A stretch of 9,030 nucleotides of DNA from an uncultured Muribaculaceae bacterium (GCA_910584495.1 CAJUAR010000090.1:1-9030); one strand, 5' to 3'. Counted from the stretch's first letter, positions 1 to 6,121 are shown. Program-made: numbers and translations. Notes: generated by a model from the letters alone, not told the origin.

Positions 1-10
1 GTGCCAACTA

Positions 11-25
11 TATACAAATGGTATA
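11..25. repeat. Short inverted repeat TATAC-N5-GTATA
   Basis: A 5-bp inverted repeat with a 5-base spacer (TATAC, AAATG, GTATA) lies near the window edge. It could belong to the 3' end of whatever lies upstream or be a chance AT-rich repeat. No T-run follows, so it is not called a terminator. Confidence 0.25.
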
Positions 26-39
26 AATTAAAGGTCGAC

Positions 40-79
40 TAACCTCTGACTTTGTCAGCTCACTATAGGTGAGTAGTTA
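40..79. repeat. Two abutting perfect hairpins upstream of the hppA promoter
   Basis: CTGAC-TTT-GTCAG (46-58) is followed at once by CTCAC-TATAG-GTGAG (59-73). A flanking TAAC (40-43) can pair with GTTA (76-79), so the whole could fold as a small three-way junction. It lies upstream of the predicted hppA transcription start. It would therefore be in the hppA transcript only if an earlier promoter is used; otherwise it is a DNA site or the 3' end of an upstream transcript. No T-run follows. Function unknown. Confidence 0.35.
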
Positions 80-85
80 CCGAAT

Positions 86-116
86 TTTGTGATGTGGAGA
101 ATTTTTGTTAATTTTG
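86..116 (+). promoter_or_regulatory. Bacteroidota-type sigma promoter of hppA
   Basis: TTTG at 86-89 is followed by exactly 19 bases and then TAATTTTG at 109-116, a full match to the Bacteroidota -33/-7 consensus (TTTG and TAnnTTTG). Transcription should begin a few bases after 116, giving a leader of about 45 nt to the hppA ATG at 166. No Shine-Dalgarno sequence precedes that ATG (the bases are AAAAAAACCTTAG), which is usual in this phylum. Confidence 0.75.
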
Positions 117-165
117 GACGAGAAAACCAATACACATTTTCCAAATACATATAAAAAAACCTTAG

Positions 166-2358
166 ATGAAAGATCCAGTCTTCTGGCTTGTGCCGGCCTC
201 GGCCGTCATAGCCCTCGTTCTGGCTTGGTACTTCTACCGCCAGATGATGCGGCAGAGCGAAGGCACCGATACCATGAAGCGCATAGCCTCGCACGTGCGC
301 AAAGGAGCGATGTCCTACCTCAAGCAGCAGTACAAAATTGTTGGCATAGTCTTCCTGTGCCTTGTAGTTCTGTTTTCTATAATGGCCTACGGCTTCCAGC
401 TGCAAAACCCCTGGGTGCCCGTGGCATTCCTCACCGGCGGTTTCTTCTCGGGCCTTTCGGGCTTCTTAGGCATGAAGACAGCCACCTATGCTTCGGCCCG
501 CACAGCCAATGCAGCCCGCAGCACTCTCAACGCCGGACTTCGCGTGGCCTTCCGCTCGGGAGCCGTCATGGGCCTGGTGGTGGTTGGTCTTGGTCTTATT
601 GATATTTCGTTCTGGTATCTGCTGCTCGACTGGCTTGTCGACCTTGAGGGCACAGCCAAGCTGGCAATGATCACCACCACCATGCTCACCTTCGGCATGG
701 GAGCATCGACACAAGCTCTCTTTGCCCGCGTTGGCGGCGGTATCTATACCAAAGCAGCCGACGTAGGTGCCGACCTTGTTGGCAAGGTTGAAGCCGGCAT
801 TCCCGAAGACGATCCCCGCAACCCTGCCACCATTGCCGACAACGTTGGCGACAACGTTGGCGATGTTGCCGGCATGGGAGCCGACCTCTACGAATCGTAC
901 TGCGGCTCCATCCTCGCCACATCGGCTCTGGGAGCTGCCGCCTACCTGCTCAGCGGCGACGAAGTGATGCAGTACAAGGCCGTAATCGCCCCCATGCTCA
1001 TTGCCGCCGTGGGCATACTGCTGTCTATCTTGGGCATATTCTGCGTGCGCACAAAAGAAGATGCCTCTATGAAAAATCTGCTTGGCGCACTGTCGTTGGG
1101 CACCAATCTGAGCTCTCTGCTTATTGTCGGCGCCACCTTCCTCATTCTCTGGCTCTTAGGTCTTGACAACTGGCAGTGGATCAGCTGCTCGGTGATTGTC
1201 GGCCTCCTTGTAGGCATAGTGATTGGCCGTTCGACCGAATACTACACCTCGCAGTCGTATAAACCCACCAAGAAACTTGCAGAAAGCGGCACAACAGGCC
1301 CTGCCACCGTCATTATTTCCGGTGTTGGCCTGGGCATGGTATCGACAGCAGTTCCCGTGCTTGCCGTGGTTGTGGGCATCATCCTGAGCTACTGGTTTGC
1401 CTCGGGCTTCGACTTCAGCAATGTTGCCATGGGTCTCTATGGAATAGGCATTGCCGCCGTGGGCATGCTCTCGACACTGGGCATCACCCTTGCCACCGAT
1501 GCCTACGGCCCCATCGCCGACAATGCCGGCGGTAACGCCGAGATGAGCGGCCTTGGCAAAGAAGTGCGCAAACGCACCGATGCCCTCGATTCGCTTGGCA
1601 ACACCACCGCCGCTACCGGCAAAGGTTTTGCCATAGGTTCGGCAGCCCTCACCGGTCTGGCACTTCTTGCATCTTACATTGAAGAAATCCGCATAGGCCT
1701 CGAACGACTGGGCCAGACCACCATAGAAATCGGTGACCGCGTTGTTGAAATCCACCAGATGAGCTTCCTCGACTTCATGACCTACTACGAGGTGAACCTG
1801 ATGAGCCCCAAGGTGCTTTCGGGCATGTTTATCGGTGCAATGATGGCCTTCCTGTTCTGCGGTCTTACAATGAACGCTGTCGGTCGTGCCGCAGCCCACA
1901 TGGTGGATGAAGTACGCCGACAGTTCCGCGAAATCAAAGGTATCCTCGAAGGCAAAGCCGAACCCGACTATGCACGTTGTGTCCATATCTCCACCAAGGG
2001 CGCACAGCGCGAAATGGTATTCCCGTCGGTGCTTGCAATCATAGCCCCCATCCTCACCGGCCTTGTATTCGGCGTGCCCGGCGTGCTCGGTCTGCTCGTT
2101 GGCGGTCTGTCGGCAGGCTTTGTTCTTGCCATCTTCATGGCCAACTCCGGCGGTGCCTGGGACAATGCCAAGAAATATATTGAAGAAGGACACTTTGGCG
2201 GCAAAGGCAGCGATGTGCACAAGGCCACTGTTGTGGGCGACACCGTCGGCGACCCCTTCAAAGACACCTCCGGCCCCTCGCTCAACATCCTCATCAAGCT
2301 CATGTCCATGGTTTCCATTGTCATGGCCGGCCTCACTGTGAGCTGGAGTCTGTTCTGA
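166..2358 (+). CDS. hppA: Membrane-bound ion-translocating pyrophosphatase (M-PPase)
   Basis: A 730-residue integral membrane enzyme that hydrolyses inorganic pyrophosphate and uses the energy to pump Na+ and/or H+ out of the cytoplasm. Length and sequence fit the family (about 16 membrane helices). The Mg-PPi site is visible: DVGADLVGKVEAG at 199-211, then DDPRNPATIADNVGDNVGD at 215-233; a second acidic motif, DAYGPIADNAGGN, at 445-457; and GDTVGDPFKDTSGPS at 691-705 near the C-terminus. In GNTTAATGKG (478-487), Ala482 and Gly485 replace the Lys and Thr of K+-independent enzymes, so this is the K+-dependent class. Thr90, Phe94 and Asp146 agree with what I recall of the signature of Bacteroides Na+,H+-co-pumping enzymes; that ion assignment is inference. 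It is transcribed alone, with its own promoter and a strong terminator. The start is fixed by the hydrophobic N-terminus (KDPVFWLVPASAVIAL). Confidence 0.97.
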   Translation: MKDPVFWLVPASAVIALVLAWYFYRQMMRQSEGTDTMKRIASHVRKGAMSYLKQQYKIVGIVFLCLVVLFSIMAYGFQLQNPWVPVAFLTGGFFSGLSGFLGMKTATYASARTANAARSTLNAGLRVAFRSGAVMGLVVVGLGLIDISFWYLLLDWLVDLEGTAKLAMITTTMLTFGMGASTQALFARVGGGIYTKAADVGADLVGKVEAGIPEDDPRNPATIADNVGDNVGDVAGMGADLYESYCGSILATSALGAAAYLLSGDEVMQYKAVIAPMLIAAVGILLSILGIFCVRTKEDASMKNLLGALSLGTNLSSLLIVGATFLILWLLGLDNWQWISCSVIVGLLVGIVIGRSTEYYTSQSYKPTKKLAESGTTGPATVIISGVGLGMVSTAVPVLAVVVGIILSYWFASGFDFSNVAMGLYGIGIAAVGMLSTLGITLATDAYGPIADNAGGNAEMSGLGKEVRKRTDALDSLGNTTAATGKGFAIGSAALTGLALLASYIEEIRIGLERLGQTTIEIGDRVVEIHQMSFLDFMTYYEVNLMSPKVLSGMFIGAMMAFLFCGLTMNAVGRAAAHMVDEVRRQFREIKGILEGKAEPDYARCVHISTKGAQREMVFPSVLAIIAPILTGLVFGVPGVLGLLVGGLSAGFVLAIFMANSGGAWDNAKKYIEEGHFGGKGSDVHKATVVGDTVGDPFKDTSGPSLNILIKLMSMVSIVMAGLTVSWSLF

Positions 2359-2384
2359 TCGGAAACTCTGCTAATATTTACCAT

Positions 2385-2418
2385 AGGGTGTATCAAATTG
2401 CAAAATTTGGTACACCCT
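2385..2418 (+). terminator. Strong stem-loop terminator after hppA
   Basis: A 15-bp stem (left arm 2385-2399 starting AGGGTGTA, right arm 2404-2418 ending TACACCCT) has a single U-G wobble and closes on the tetraloop GCAA, a GNRA type. It starts 26 bases after the hppA stop and is followed by the T-rich TATTTCAT. The near-perfect stem would also form in RNA read from the opposite side, so it may stop transcription of the converging LysR operon too, although no T-run follows on that strand. A mobile-element end is an alternative reading because the arm recurs at 2470. Confidence 0.7.
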
Positions 2419-2479
2419 TATTTCATAGAAATTACTTATTTGTCTGTCTTACCCCCAGCAACACCGGAAGGTACACCCT
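2409..2479. repeat. Direct repeat GGTACACCCT, two copies
   Basis: The 10-mer GGTACACCCT occurs at 2409-2418, as the right arm of the hppA terminator, and again at 2470-2479, in the same orientation, 9 bases before the end of the LysR gene. The left arm AGGGTGTA at 2385-2392 could pair with either copy, giving alternative long-range hairpins. Such duplicated arms may be a duplicated terminator or a remnant of transposon-like termini; no transposase is present. Confidence 0.5.
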
Positions 2480-2487
2480 CTAATAGG

Positions 2488-3387
2488 TCATATCCAATTG
2501 TTCTGGAGGCGTTTGACTGCAATGGATTCGGTGAGTATGCGGATGAATTCCTGCATTGAGTGTTTGCGGTAGGCACCCTTCAGGATGTGGACGCATCCTG
2601 CCATCTGATTGTCGGGGACATCAATAGGTACTGCCTTCACATCCCTGACATCATATATAGAATCCTCGGCCAACACTGTGACAAGGCAGGTCTGGCGGAC
2701 AAGTTTCAGCAGTGTGTTTACTTCGTTGAGTTCGATGCGAATCTTGAAGCTGTTGTAATCCGACACGATGCTGTCAAAGGCATTGCGGGCCTGCAATCCT
2801 TTTGAGGGAAGCGCGAGTTCGTATTTTTCAAGTTCCGCTATGGAAACTTTTTCCTTTGAAGCGAGAGGATGATGTTTGCCTACTATTGCCGACAAAGCGT
2901 TCTGAAACAGGATATGGGACTCTACATCGGGCAGCGGCTTGAGAGGTCTGAAAGCGAGGACGAAATCTATCTCGCGCTTTGCGAGCAATTCCATAAGCTC
3001 ATTCATCTGCTTATATATGATGTTCAGCTTTATTGCCGGATACATCTTCATGAACGAAATGACGGATTCCGTCAGGATAGGACTGAAAGAATGAGTGACA
3101 CCGATATTGAGCATCCCCGTAAGCAGTTTCCGCAAATCATGAACACGTTCGGCGCAGGATTCGGCTTCGTGGAGTGTCCTCAGCGCGAAAGGCAGCATCA
3201 CCTCTCCGGCCTCGGTCAGACGGACGGAGTGGCTGCTGCGGATGAATAGCTGCGTTCCGAGCTCATCTTCCAATTGTTTGACCTGTTGCGAGAGTGAACT
3301 CTGGGCTATGTTCAGACACTTTGCAGCATCGGAGAAGTTCAGGGTTTCGGCGGCTTTGGCGAAATATTTTAACTGTCGTAATTCCAT
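2488..3387 (-). CDS. LysR-family transcriptional regulator
   Basis: A 299-residue cytoplasmic DNA-binding regulator of ordinary LysR length. The N-terminal winged helix-turn-helix is clear: MELRQLKYFAKAAETLNFSDAA at the start, recognition-helix region IAQSSLSQQVKQLEDELG at about 27-44, then LFIRSSHSVRLTEAG (47-61). A linker helix (about 65-90) leads to the effector-binding domain, which opens at about 92 (LNIGVTHSFSPIL). The ligand cannot be read from sequence. The start lies 28 bases after the stop of the upstream ThrE_2-type gene on the same strand, so it is probably the last gene of the exporter operon and may control it, in line with the usual linkage of LysR regulators to their targets. 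A weak extra -7-like motif sits just before its start (3395-3402). Confidence 0.93.
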   Translation of the reverse strand: MELRQLKYFAKAAETLNFSDAAKCLNIAQSSLSQQVKQLEDELGTQLFIRSSHSVRLTEAGEVMLPFALRTLHEAESCAERVHDLRKLLTGMLNIGVTHSFSPILTESVISFMKMYPAIKLNIIYKQMNELMELLAKREIDFVLAFRPLKPLPDVESHILFQNALSAIVGKHHPLASKEKVSIAELEKYELALPSKGLQARNAFDSIVSDYNSFKIRIELNEVNTLLKLVRQTCLVTVLAEDSIYDVRDVKAVPIDVPDNQMAGCVHILKGAYRKHSMQEFIRILTESIAVKRLQNNWI

Positions 3388-3394
3388 AGGATTG

Positions 3395-3402
3395 CAAATT
3401 TA
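3395..3402 (-). promoter_or_regulatory. Possible internal -7 element before the LysR gene
   Basis: On the minus strand TAAATTTG matches the Bacteroidota -7 consensus TAnnTTTG and ends 7 bases before the LysR ATG. No TTTG lies at the expected 19-21 base distance, and transcription from here would give an almost leaderless mRNA. It may let the regulator be made independently of the exporter genes, but it may also be chance in an AT-rich gap. Confidence 0.25.
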
Positions 3403-3415
3403 CGGATAATATGGC

Positions 3416-3910
3416 TTACCGTGTAGCTGTAAATGAAATTTTTTTAAACAGAAATACCGGCACTGTTGCACCGACAACCAGACCTAAGATAATAAACGAA
3501 CAAGTCAGGCCATTATATGCAAGCAGGTAGAAATAGTGTACGAAGACATCCTCCTGAGTATGATAAAGGCATGACAAAAGAGCTTCAATAGTACGATAGG
3601 CATACATGCCCGGTATCATGGGCAGCAAAGCCGGAAAGAAACAGACTTCGGCGGGACATTTTATGCGGGTGCCAAACAGCACGGCGAGCACACCGACGGC
3701 AAATGACGCCAGGATACTTGAAGGGATGATGTGCATTCCTCCGAACGCAGTCGATGTCAGCACATAACGTATTGCATGACCGGCGGCGGCAATCAGCCCA
3801 CAGGTAAGATATGCACGTCGGGGCGTATTGCTGATGCTTGAAAATCCGATGGCAGCTATCGCCGCAAACAATCCGTCCTCAAAAATATTTATCAGAATAT
3901 CATTCCACAT
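3416..3910 (-). CDS. Threonine/serine exporter-family membrane protein, C-terminal half (ThrE_2 / YjjB-like)
   Basis: A 164-residue membrane protein with about five hydrophobic helices (roughly 10-26, 34-52, 62-81, 90-112 and 126-155). It matches the second half of the ThrE exporter family, encoded separately as in E. coli YjjB. The family-typical proline/glycine segment FFPALLPMIPGMYAYR is at 91-106. Together with the upstream ThrE-type protein it should make a two-part inner-membrane exporter. Known relatives export threonine/serine (Corynebacterium ThrE) or dicarboxylates such as succinate (E. coli YjjPB), so the substrate here is open. The start lies 7 bases after the stop of the upstream gene, implying coupled expression. 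Confidence 0.88.
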   Translation of the reverse strand: MWNDILINIFEDGLFAAIAAIGFSSISNTPRRAYLTCGLIAAAGHAIRYVLTSTAFGGMHIIPSSILASFAVGVLAVLFGTRIKCPAEVCFFPALLPMIPGMYAYRTIEALLSCLYHTQEDVFVHYFYLLAYNGLTCSFIILGLVVGATVPVFLFKKISFTATR

Positions 3911-3917
3911 AATTACG

Positions 3918-4694
3918 CTAAACCATTTTTAATCCAAGTAAAAGCATCCCGACGCAAAGTCCTGTCGAAAGACAGGCCGTAAGAACGGCAGCGTCAAGAA
4001 AACGGCTGAAGCCGCAAAGATAATGGCGATATATCAAATCGCTGACCGAATTAATATATGGCACTCCGGGAATCAGATACAGAACGCTCGTGCCAAGTGC
4101 AATTTCCGGCGTAGAGCCGATGTTGAATATGCATCCTCCGGCACTAAGTGCGGCTGAAAAGAAAGATGCGCACAGAAAAGTGAACCGAATGTCGCGTTTG
4201 TCTTCGAGCATTATCTGTTTCAGCCTATATCCGGCAATGGTGGATATGAAAACAATAAGCATGGCAATCTCGTCGCCGCCGAAAAGACGGCAGAAAGATG
4301 CGTTGGCAAGGCTGGTGAGAAACAGCGTTTCCCACTTTCCTGTCGGCTTCGTACGGCGTATTTGCTCAAACCGTTCGGTTGCAGCGGTAAGGTCTAAGTT
4401 GTTGTCCGACACTTCCCAGCTTAGGCGGCTTAACTTGGCATTGAGGTTGAAACTTATGTGGCCGGCTGCGGTTTTGCGAAAAGCCACCACGGCATTGACG
4501 GGATTGTCTAACCATACCGAGATATACACATGTGTCGGCATTATGGAAATGTCTAACCCCACGTGGAATGTATCAGCCAGCCGCCGAGTGTTTTTCTCAA
4601 TCCGGATGCAGGTGGCACCGCACCCCGATAAAAGAGAGGCGTACTCGGCAAGAAAAGCGGCAGTCTCGCGTAAAACTGATTCGTCAACTGCCAT
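3918..4694 (-). CDS. Threonine/serine exporter-family membrane protein, N-terminal half (ThrE / DUF1212, YjjP-like)
   Basis: 258 residues from the chosen start MAVDESVLRE. Residues 1-120 form a soluble cytoplasmic domain with the typical opening (ETAAFLAEYASLLSGCGATCIRIE at 10-33, and the strand-rich stretch to WLDNPVN). About five membrane helices follow (from about 124 to 256), with FGGDEIAML at 138-146 and PGVPYINSVSDLIYR at 209-223, where members of this family carry a conserved proline and Asp. It pairs with the downstream YjjB-like half to form one exporter; the substrate cannot be deduced. In-frame upstream ATGs (4715, 4730, 4772) exist, but all lie inside the preceding mini-protein gene. 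The ATG at 4694 is one base after that gene's TAA and has GAGGA 9 bases upstream, so I chose it as a translationally coupled start. Confidence 0.88.
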   Translation of the reverse strand: MAVDESVLRETAAFLAEYASLLSGCGATCIRIEKNTRRLADTFHVGLDISIMPTHVYISVWLDNPVNAVVAFRKTAAGHISFNLNAKLSRLSWEVSDNNLDLTAATERFEQIRRTKPTGKWETLFLTSLANASFCRLFGGDEIAMLIVFISTIAGYRLKQIMLEDKRDIRFTFLCASFFSAALSAGGCIFNIGSTPEIALGTSVLYLIPGVPYINSVSDLIYRHYLCGFSRFLDAAVLTACLSTGLCVGMLLLGLKMV

Positions 4695-4695
4695 A

Positions 4696-4902
4696 TTACA
4701 AGTCCTCGAAGTCATCGTCCTCTTCCTCATCAATGTCTCCCGGTAGATAGAAGATGTCTTTGTCCTTGCCAATTTCGAGAATATGTCGTGGCCTATGGTC
4801 GCGGTGACGGCATTGTGAACAATACCCTTCGACAGCCCGGAACAGAAATGTGCATATCAGCACCCCCGCTATTATGCACCAAACAATAATAGGATGGTTC
4901 AT
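4696..4902 (-). CDS. Small acidic single-pass membrane protein heading the exporter operon
   Basis: A 68-residue protein that I do not recognise. It opens MNHPIIVWC with one membrane helix at about 5-24 (IIVWCIIAGVLICTFLFRAV). A basic stretch with a Cys pair and several His follows (C28-S-Q-C31, H33, H36, H40), and the tail is very acidic (10 of the last 13 residues are Asp or Glu). This layout suggests a membrane-anchored accessory subunit, perhaps metal-binding through the CxxC/His cluster; that is inference. The open frame extends upstream to 5010, but the promoter at 4928-4958 lies between, so ATG 4902 with a short leader is the likely start. Its TAA is one base from the next ATG, so it should be co-translated with the exporter. 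Confidence 0.7.
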   Translation of the reverse strand: MNHPIIVWCIIAGVLICTFLFRAVEGYCSQCRHRDHRPRHILEIGKDKDIFYLPGDIDEEEDDDFEDL

Positions 4903-4923
4903 AGTCTTTTGTTTTTTTAATTC

Positions 4924-4949
4924 GCTGCAAAAGTAGGACTGCTGCAAAA
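4924..4949. repeat. 9-bp direct repeat GCTGCAAAA within the operon promoter
   Basis: GCTGCAAAA occurs at 4924-4932 and again at 4941-4949, 17 bp apart start to start. One copy overlaps the -7 box and the other lies in the -33/-7 spacer. That position and near two-turn spacing suit a regulator that blocks or steers RNA polymerase. The operon's own LysR protein is a candidate binder, although the repeat is not a classical T-N11-A LysR palindrome. Confidence 0.4.
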
Positions 4950-4958
4950 AATGAGAAA
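4928..4958 (-). promoter_or_regulatory. Promoter of the mini-protein/exporter/LysR operon
   Basis: On the minus strand TACTTTTG (4935-4928) fits TAnnTTTG exactly, and TTTC (4958-4955), one base off TTTG, lies the expected 19 bases upstream. The start of transcription would fall around 4921-4925, giving a leader of about 20 nt to the ATG at 4902. This supports the start chosen for the mini-protein. Confidence 0.6.
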
Positions 4959-5024
4959 CTGTCAAGCAGGGAATTTTCCTATTGCCGTCATAGGCAAAAC
5001 GGATAATCAACGGTCTATGCCCGG

Positions 5025-5089
5025 GTGATGTGGCCCATTACTTCGAGCTGATAGTCGATGCCGACATCACAAGGCAGGAAAAATTGCCT
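5025..5089. repeat. Inverted repeats (possible folded element) in the divergent intergenic region
   Basis: GTGATGT (5025-5031) pairs with ACATCAC (5064-5070), extended by GGC (5032-5034) with GCC (5060-5062) around one bulged G. A second small hairpin follows directly, AGGCA (5072-5076) with TGCCT (5085-5089). The enclosed 25 bases hold two TCGA copies. Both hairpins lie upstream of the metallophosphoesterase gene (5153) and upstream of the minus-strand promoter, so they are outside the minus operon's predicted transcript. The long loop makes chance possible. No known RNA family is recognised. Confidence 0.35.
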
Positions 5090-5152
5090 GCATTCAATTT
5101 TATACACGTTTTTCCAGTTTATATCGCGGAGAATTACTAATTTTACACCGAT

Positions 5153-5644
5153 ATGAAAATAGGAATACTAAGCGACACGCATAGTTACTGGGACGACCGC
5201 TATGCGGAGTTTTTTACCGCATGCGACGAGATATGGCATGCCGGAGACATAGGCGACTACGACATTATCCGCCGTTTGCAGGAAGTGGTGCCCGTGGTGC
5301 GCGCTGTATATGGCAATATCGACCATGGCACCGTTCGGCGCATGTGTCCCGGGCGAATAATTTCCGATGTCGGCGGCATGAGGCTGTGGCTCGGACATAT
5401 AGGCGGCTATCCCGGCAAATATGCCATGGGGGTGAAACAAGAACTTATTTCCAACGGTATCACACTGATGGTGACAGGACACAGCCATATTCTTAAGGTA
5501 ATCAACGATCCAAAACTGGGGCTGCTCCACATCGATCCCGGAGCTGCAGGTCCTTTCGGCTGGCAAGCAGTCCGCACTCTCATACGTCTTAGCATAGAGA
5601 ACGGAAAACCTTCCGACCTCGAAGTTATCGAACTTGCAAAATGA
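5153..5644 (+). CDS. YfcE/MJ0936-family metallophosphoesterase
   Basis: A 163-residue cytoplasmic calcineurin-fold phosphodiesterase of normal length for the YfcE/MJ0936 group, which hydrolyses phosphodiesters with two Mn2+-type metal ions; the physiological substrate is unknown. All metal-binding motifs are present in order: SDTH (Asp8, His10), HAGDIGD (29-35, Asp32), GNID (54-57, Asn55), GH (81-82) and GHSH (109-112). Ile replaces the more usual Cys or His inside the GNxD motif, but that position does not bind metal. No Shine-Dalgarno sequence is seen. A weak -7-like TAATTTTA (5138-5145) sits just before the ATG, so the leader may be very short. The gene converges on the HsdR_N-like gene, with 12 bases between the two stops and no obvious terminator. 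Confidence 0.93.
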   Translation: MKIGILSDTHSYWDDRYAEFFTACDEIWHAGDIGDYDIIRRLQEVVPVVRAVYGNIDHGTVRRMCPGRIISDVGGMRLWLGHIGGYPGKYAMGVKQELISNGITLMVTGHSHILKVINDPKLGLLHIDPGAAGPFGWQAVRTLIRLSIENGKPSDLEVIELAK

Positions 5645-5656
5645 ACTTTATTGTTG

Positions 5657-6121
5657 TCACAGCTCCGTATAGCCGGGAATGTCGCGCAGAAAAGTGTAGC
5701 CCGGCGGTGTGTAGCGGCAACAGAAATGTCGCATACCATTGCTCACAATCAAGTAGGAGGCACCAAAGACACTGTTGTAGCGCACAGCCTGGTCGAAAAC
5801 AGCCTGCGTTATGGCTATTTCGGGAGCTTTATATTCTATAACGACCAAGGGTTTTAAAGTTTTGGTGTAGACTATGGTATCGACACGCCGCTGAGTGTTG
5901 TTGAGTTTCAATCCAACTTCGTTTGCCATGAATGAAGCGGGAAAATTGCGCTGCGACAACAGAAAATTGACAAAATGCTGCCTCACCCATTCCTCGGGAG
6001 TGAGGGCCACCCACTTGCGACGCAAAACATCATATACTTCCATGCCTCCTCGTCTCGAATCGGCATCGGGACGCAGAGCTATATCGAAAAGAGGCAAGTT
6101 GAGACGTGGAAAATCATTCAT
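5657..6121 (-). CDS. Stand-alone HsdR_N-like (PD-(D/E)XK nuclease-fold) protein
   Basis: A 154-residue protein resembling only the N-terminal nuclease domain of type I restriction HsdR subunits. The PD-(D/E)XK elements look intact: Glu68 (NEVGLK), Asp81 (RRVDTIVY), Glu96 and Lys98 (VVIEYKAP), and a RecB-type Q111-x3-Y115 (QAVRY). No helicase, HsdM or HsdS is present, so this is not a restriction system. Its length and the complete reading frame argue against a truncated hsdR. Proteins of this type beside holA are, to my knowledge, common in Bacteroidales genomes, which suggests a housekeeping nucleic-acid role rather than defence; that function is inference. It reads away from holA across a 66-bp gap holding a perfect palindrome. 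A Cys pair (HFCCRY) lies at 132-137. Confidence 0.85.
   Translation of the reverse strand: MNDFPRLNLPLFDIALRPDADSRRGGMEVYDVLRRKWVALTPEEWVRQHFVNFLLSQRNFPASFMANEVGLKLNNTQRRVDTIVYTKTLKPLVVIEYKAPEIAITQAVFDQAVRYNSVFGASYLIVSNGMRHFCCRYTPPGYTFLRDIPGYTEL

Noticed and set aside
1156..2220. A 354-codon open frame on the minus strand opposite hppA
   Set aside because: It is fully antisense to a clear membrane pyrophosphatase. Its product is a His/Ala/Gly-rich string with no recognisable domain, as expected from the complement of a GCC/GGC-rich codon pattern.
4090..4746. A 218-codon plus-strand open frame over the exporter N-terminal half
   Set aside because: It lies antisense to a recognisable ThrE/YjjP-like protein and shows no family resemblance.
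3918..4772. Longer 284-residue version of the YjjP-like protein starting at 4772
   Set aside because: The extra 26 residues overlap the mini-protein gene and do not resemble the family's N-terminus. The ATG at 4694 is one base from the upstream stop with GAGGA in place.
4696..5010. Longer 104-residue version of the mini-protein starting at 5010
   Set aside because: The extra 36 residues would span the promoter at 4928-4958 and look non-coding. Starting at 4902 gives a proper membrane helix near the N-terminus and a short leader.
5015..5107. A 30-codon minus-strand frame with GTG start ending LEVMGHITRA
   Set aside because: There is no ATG, no promoter and no homologue I recognise. It is mentioned as a possibility in a finding but not supported as a gene.
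5657..6121. Reading the HsdR_N-like gene as part of a restriction-modification system
   Set aside because: No HsdM, HsdS or helicase sequence is present. The gene is complete at 154 codons and neighbours housekeeping genes.
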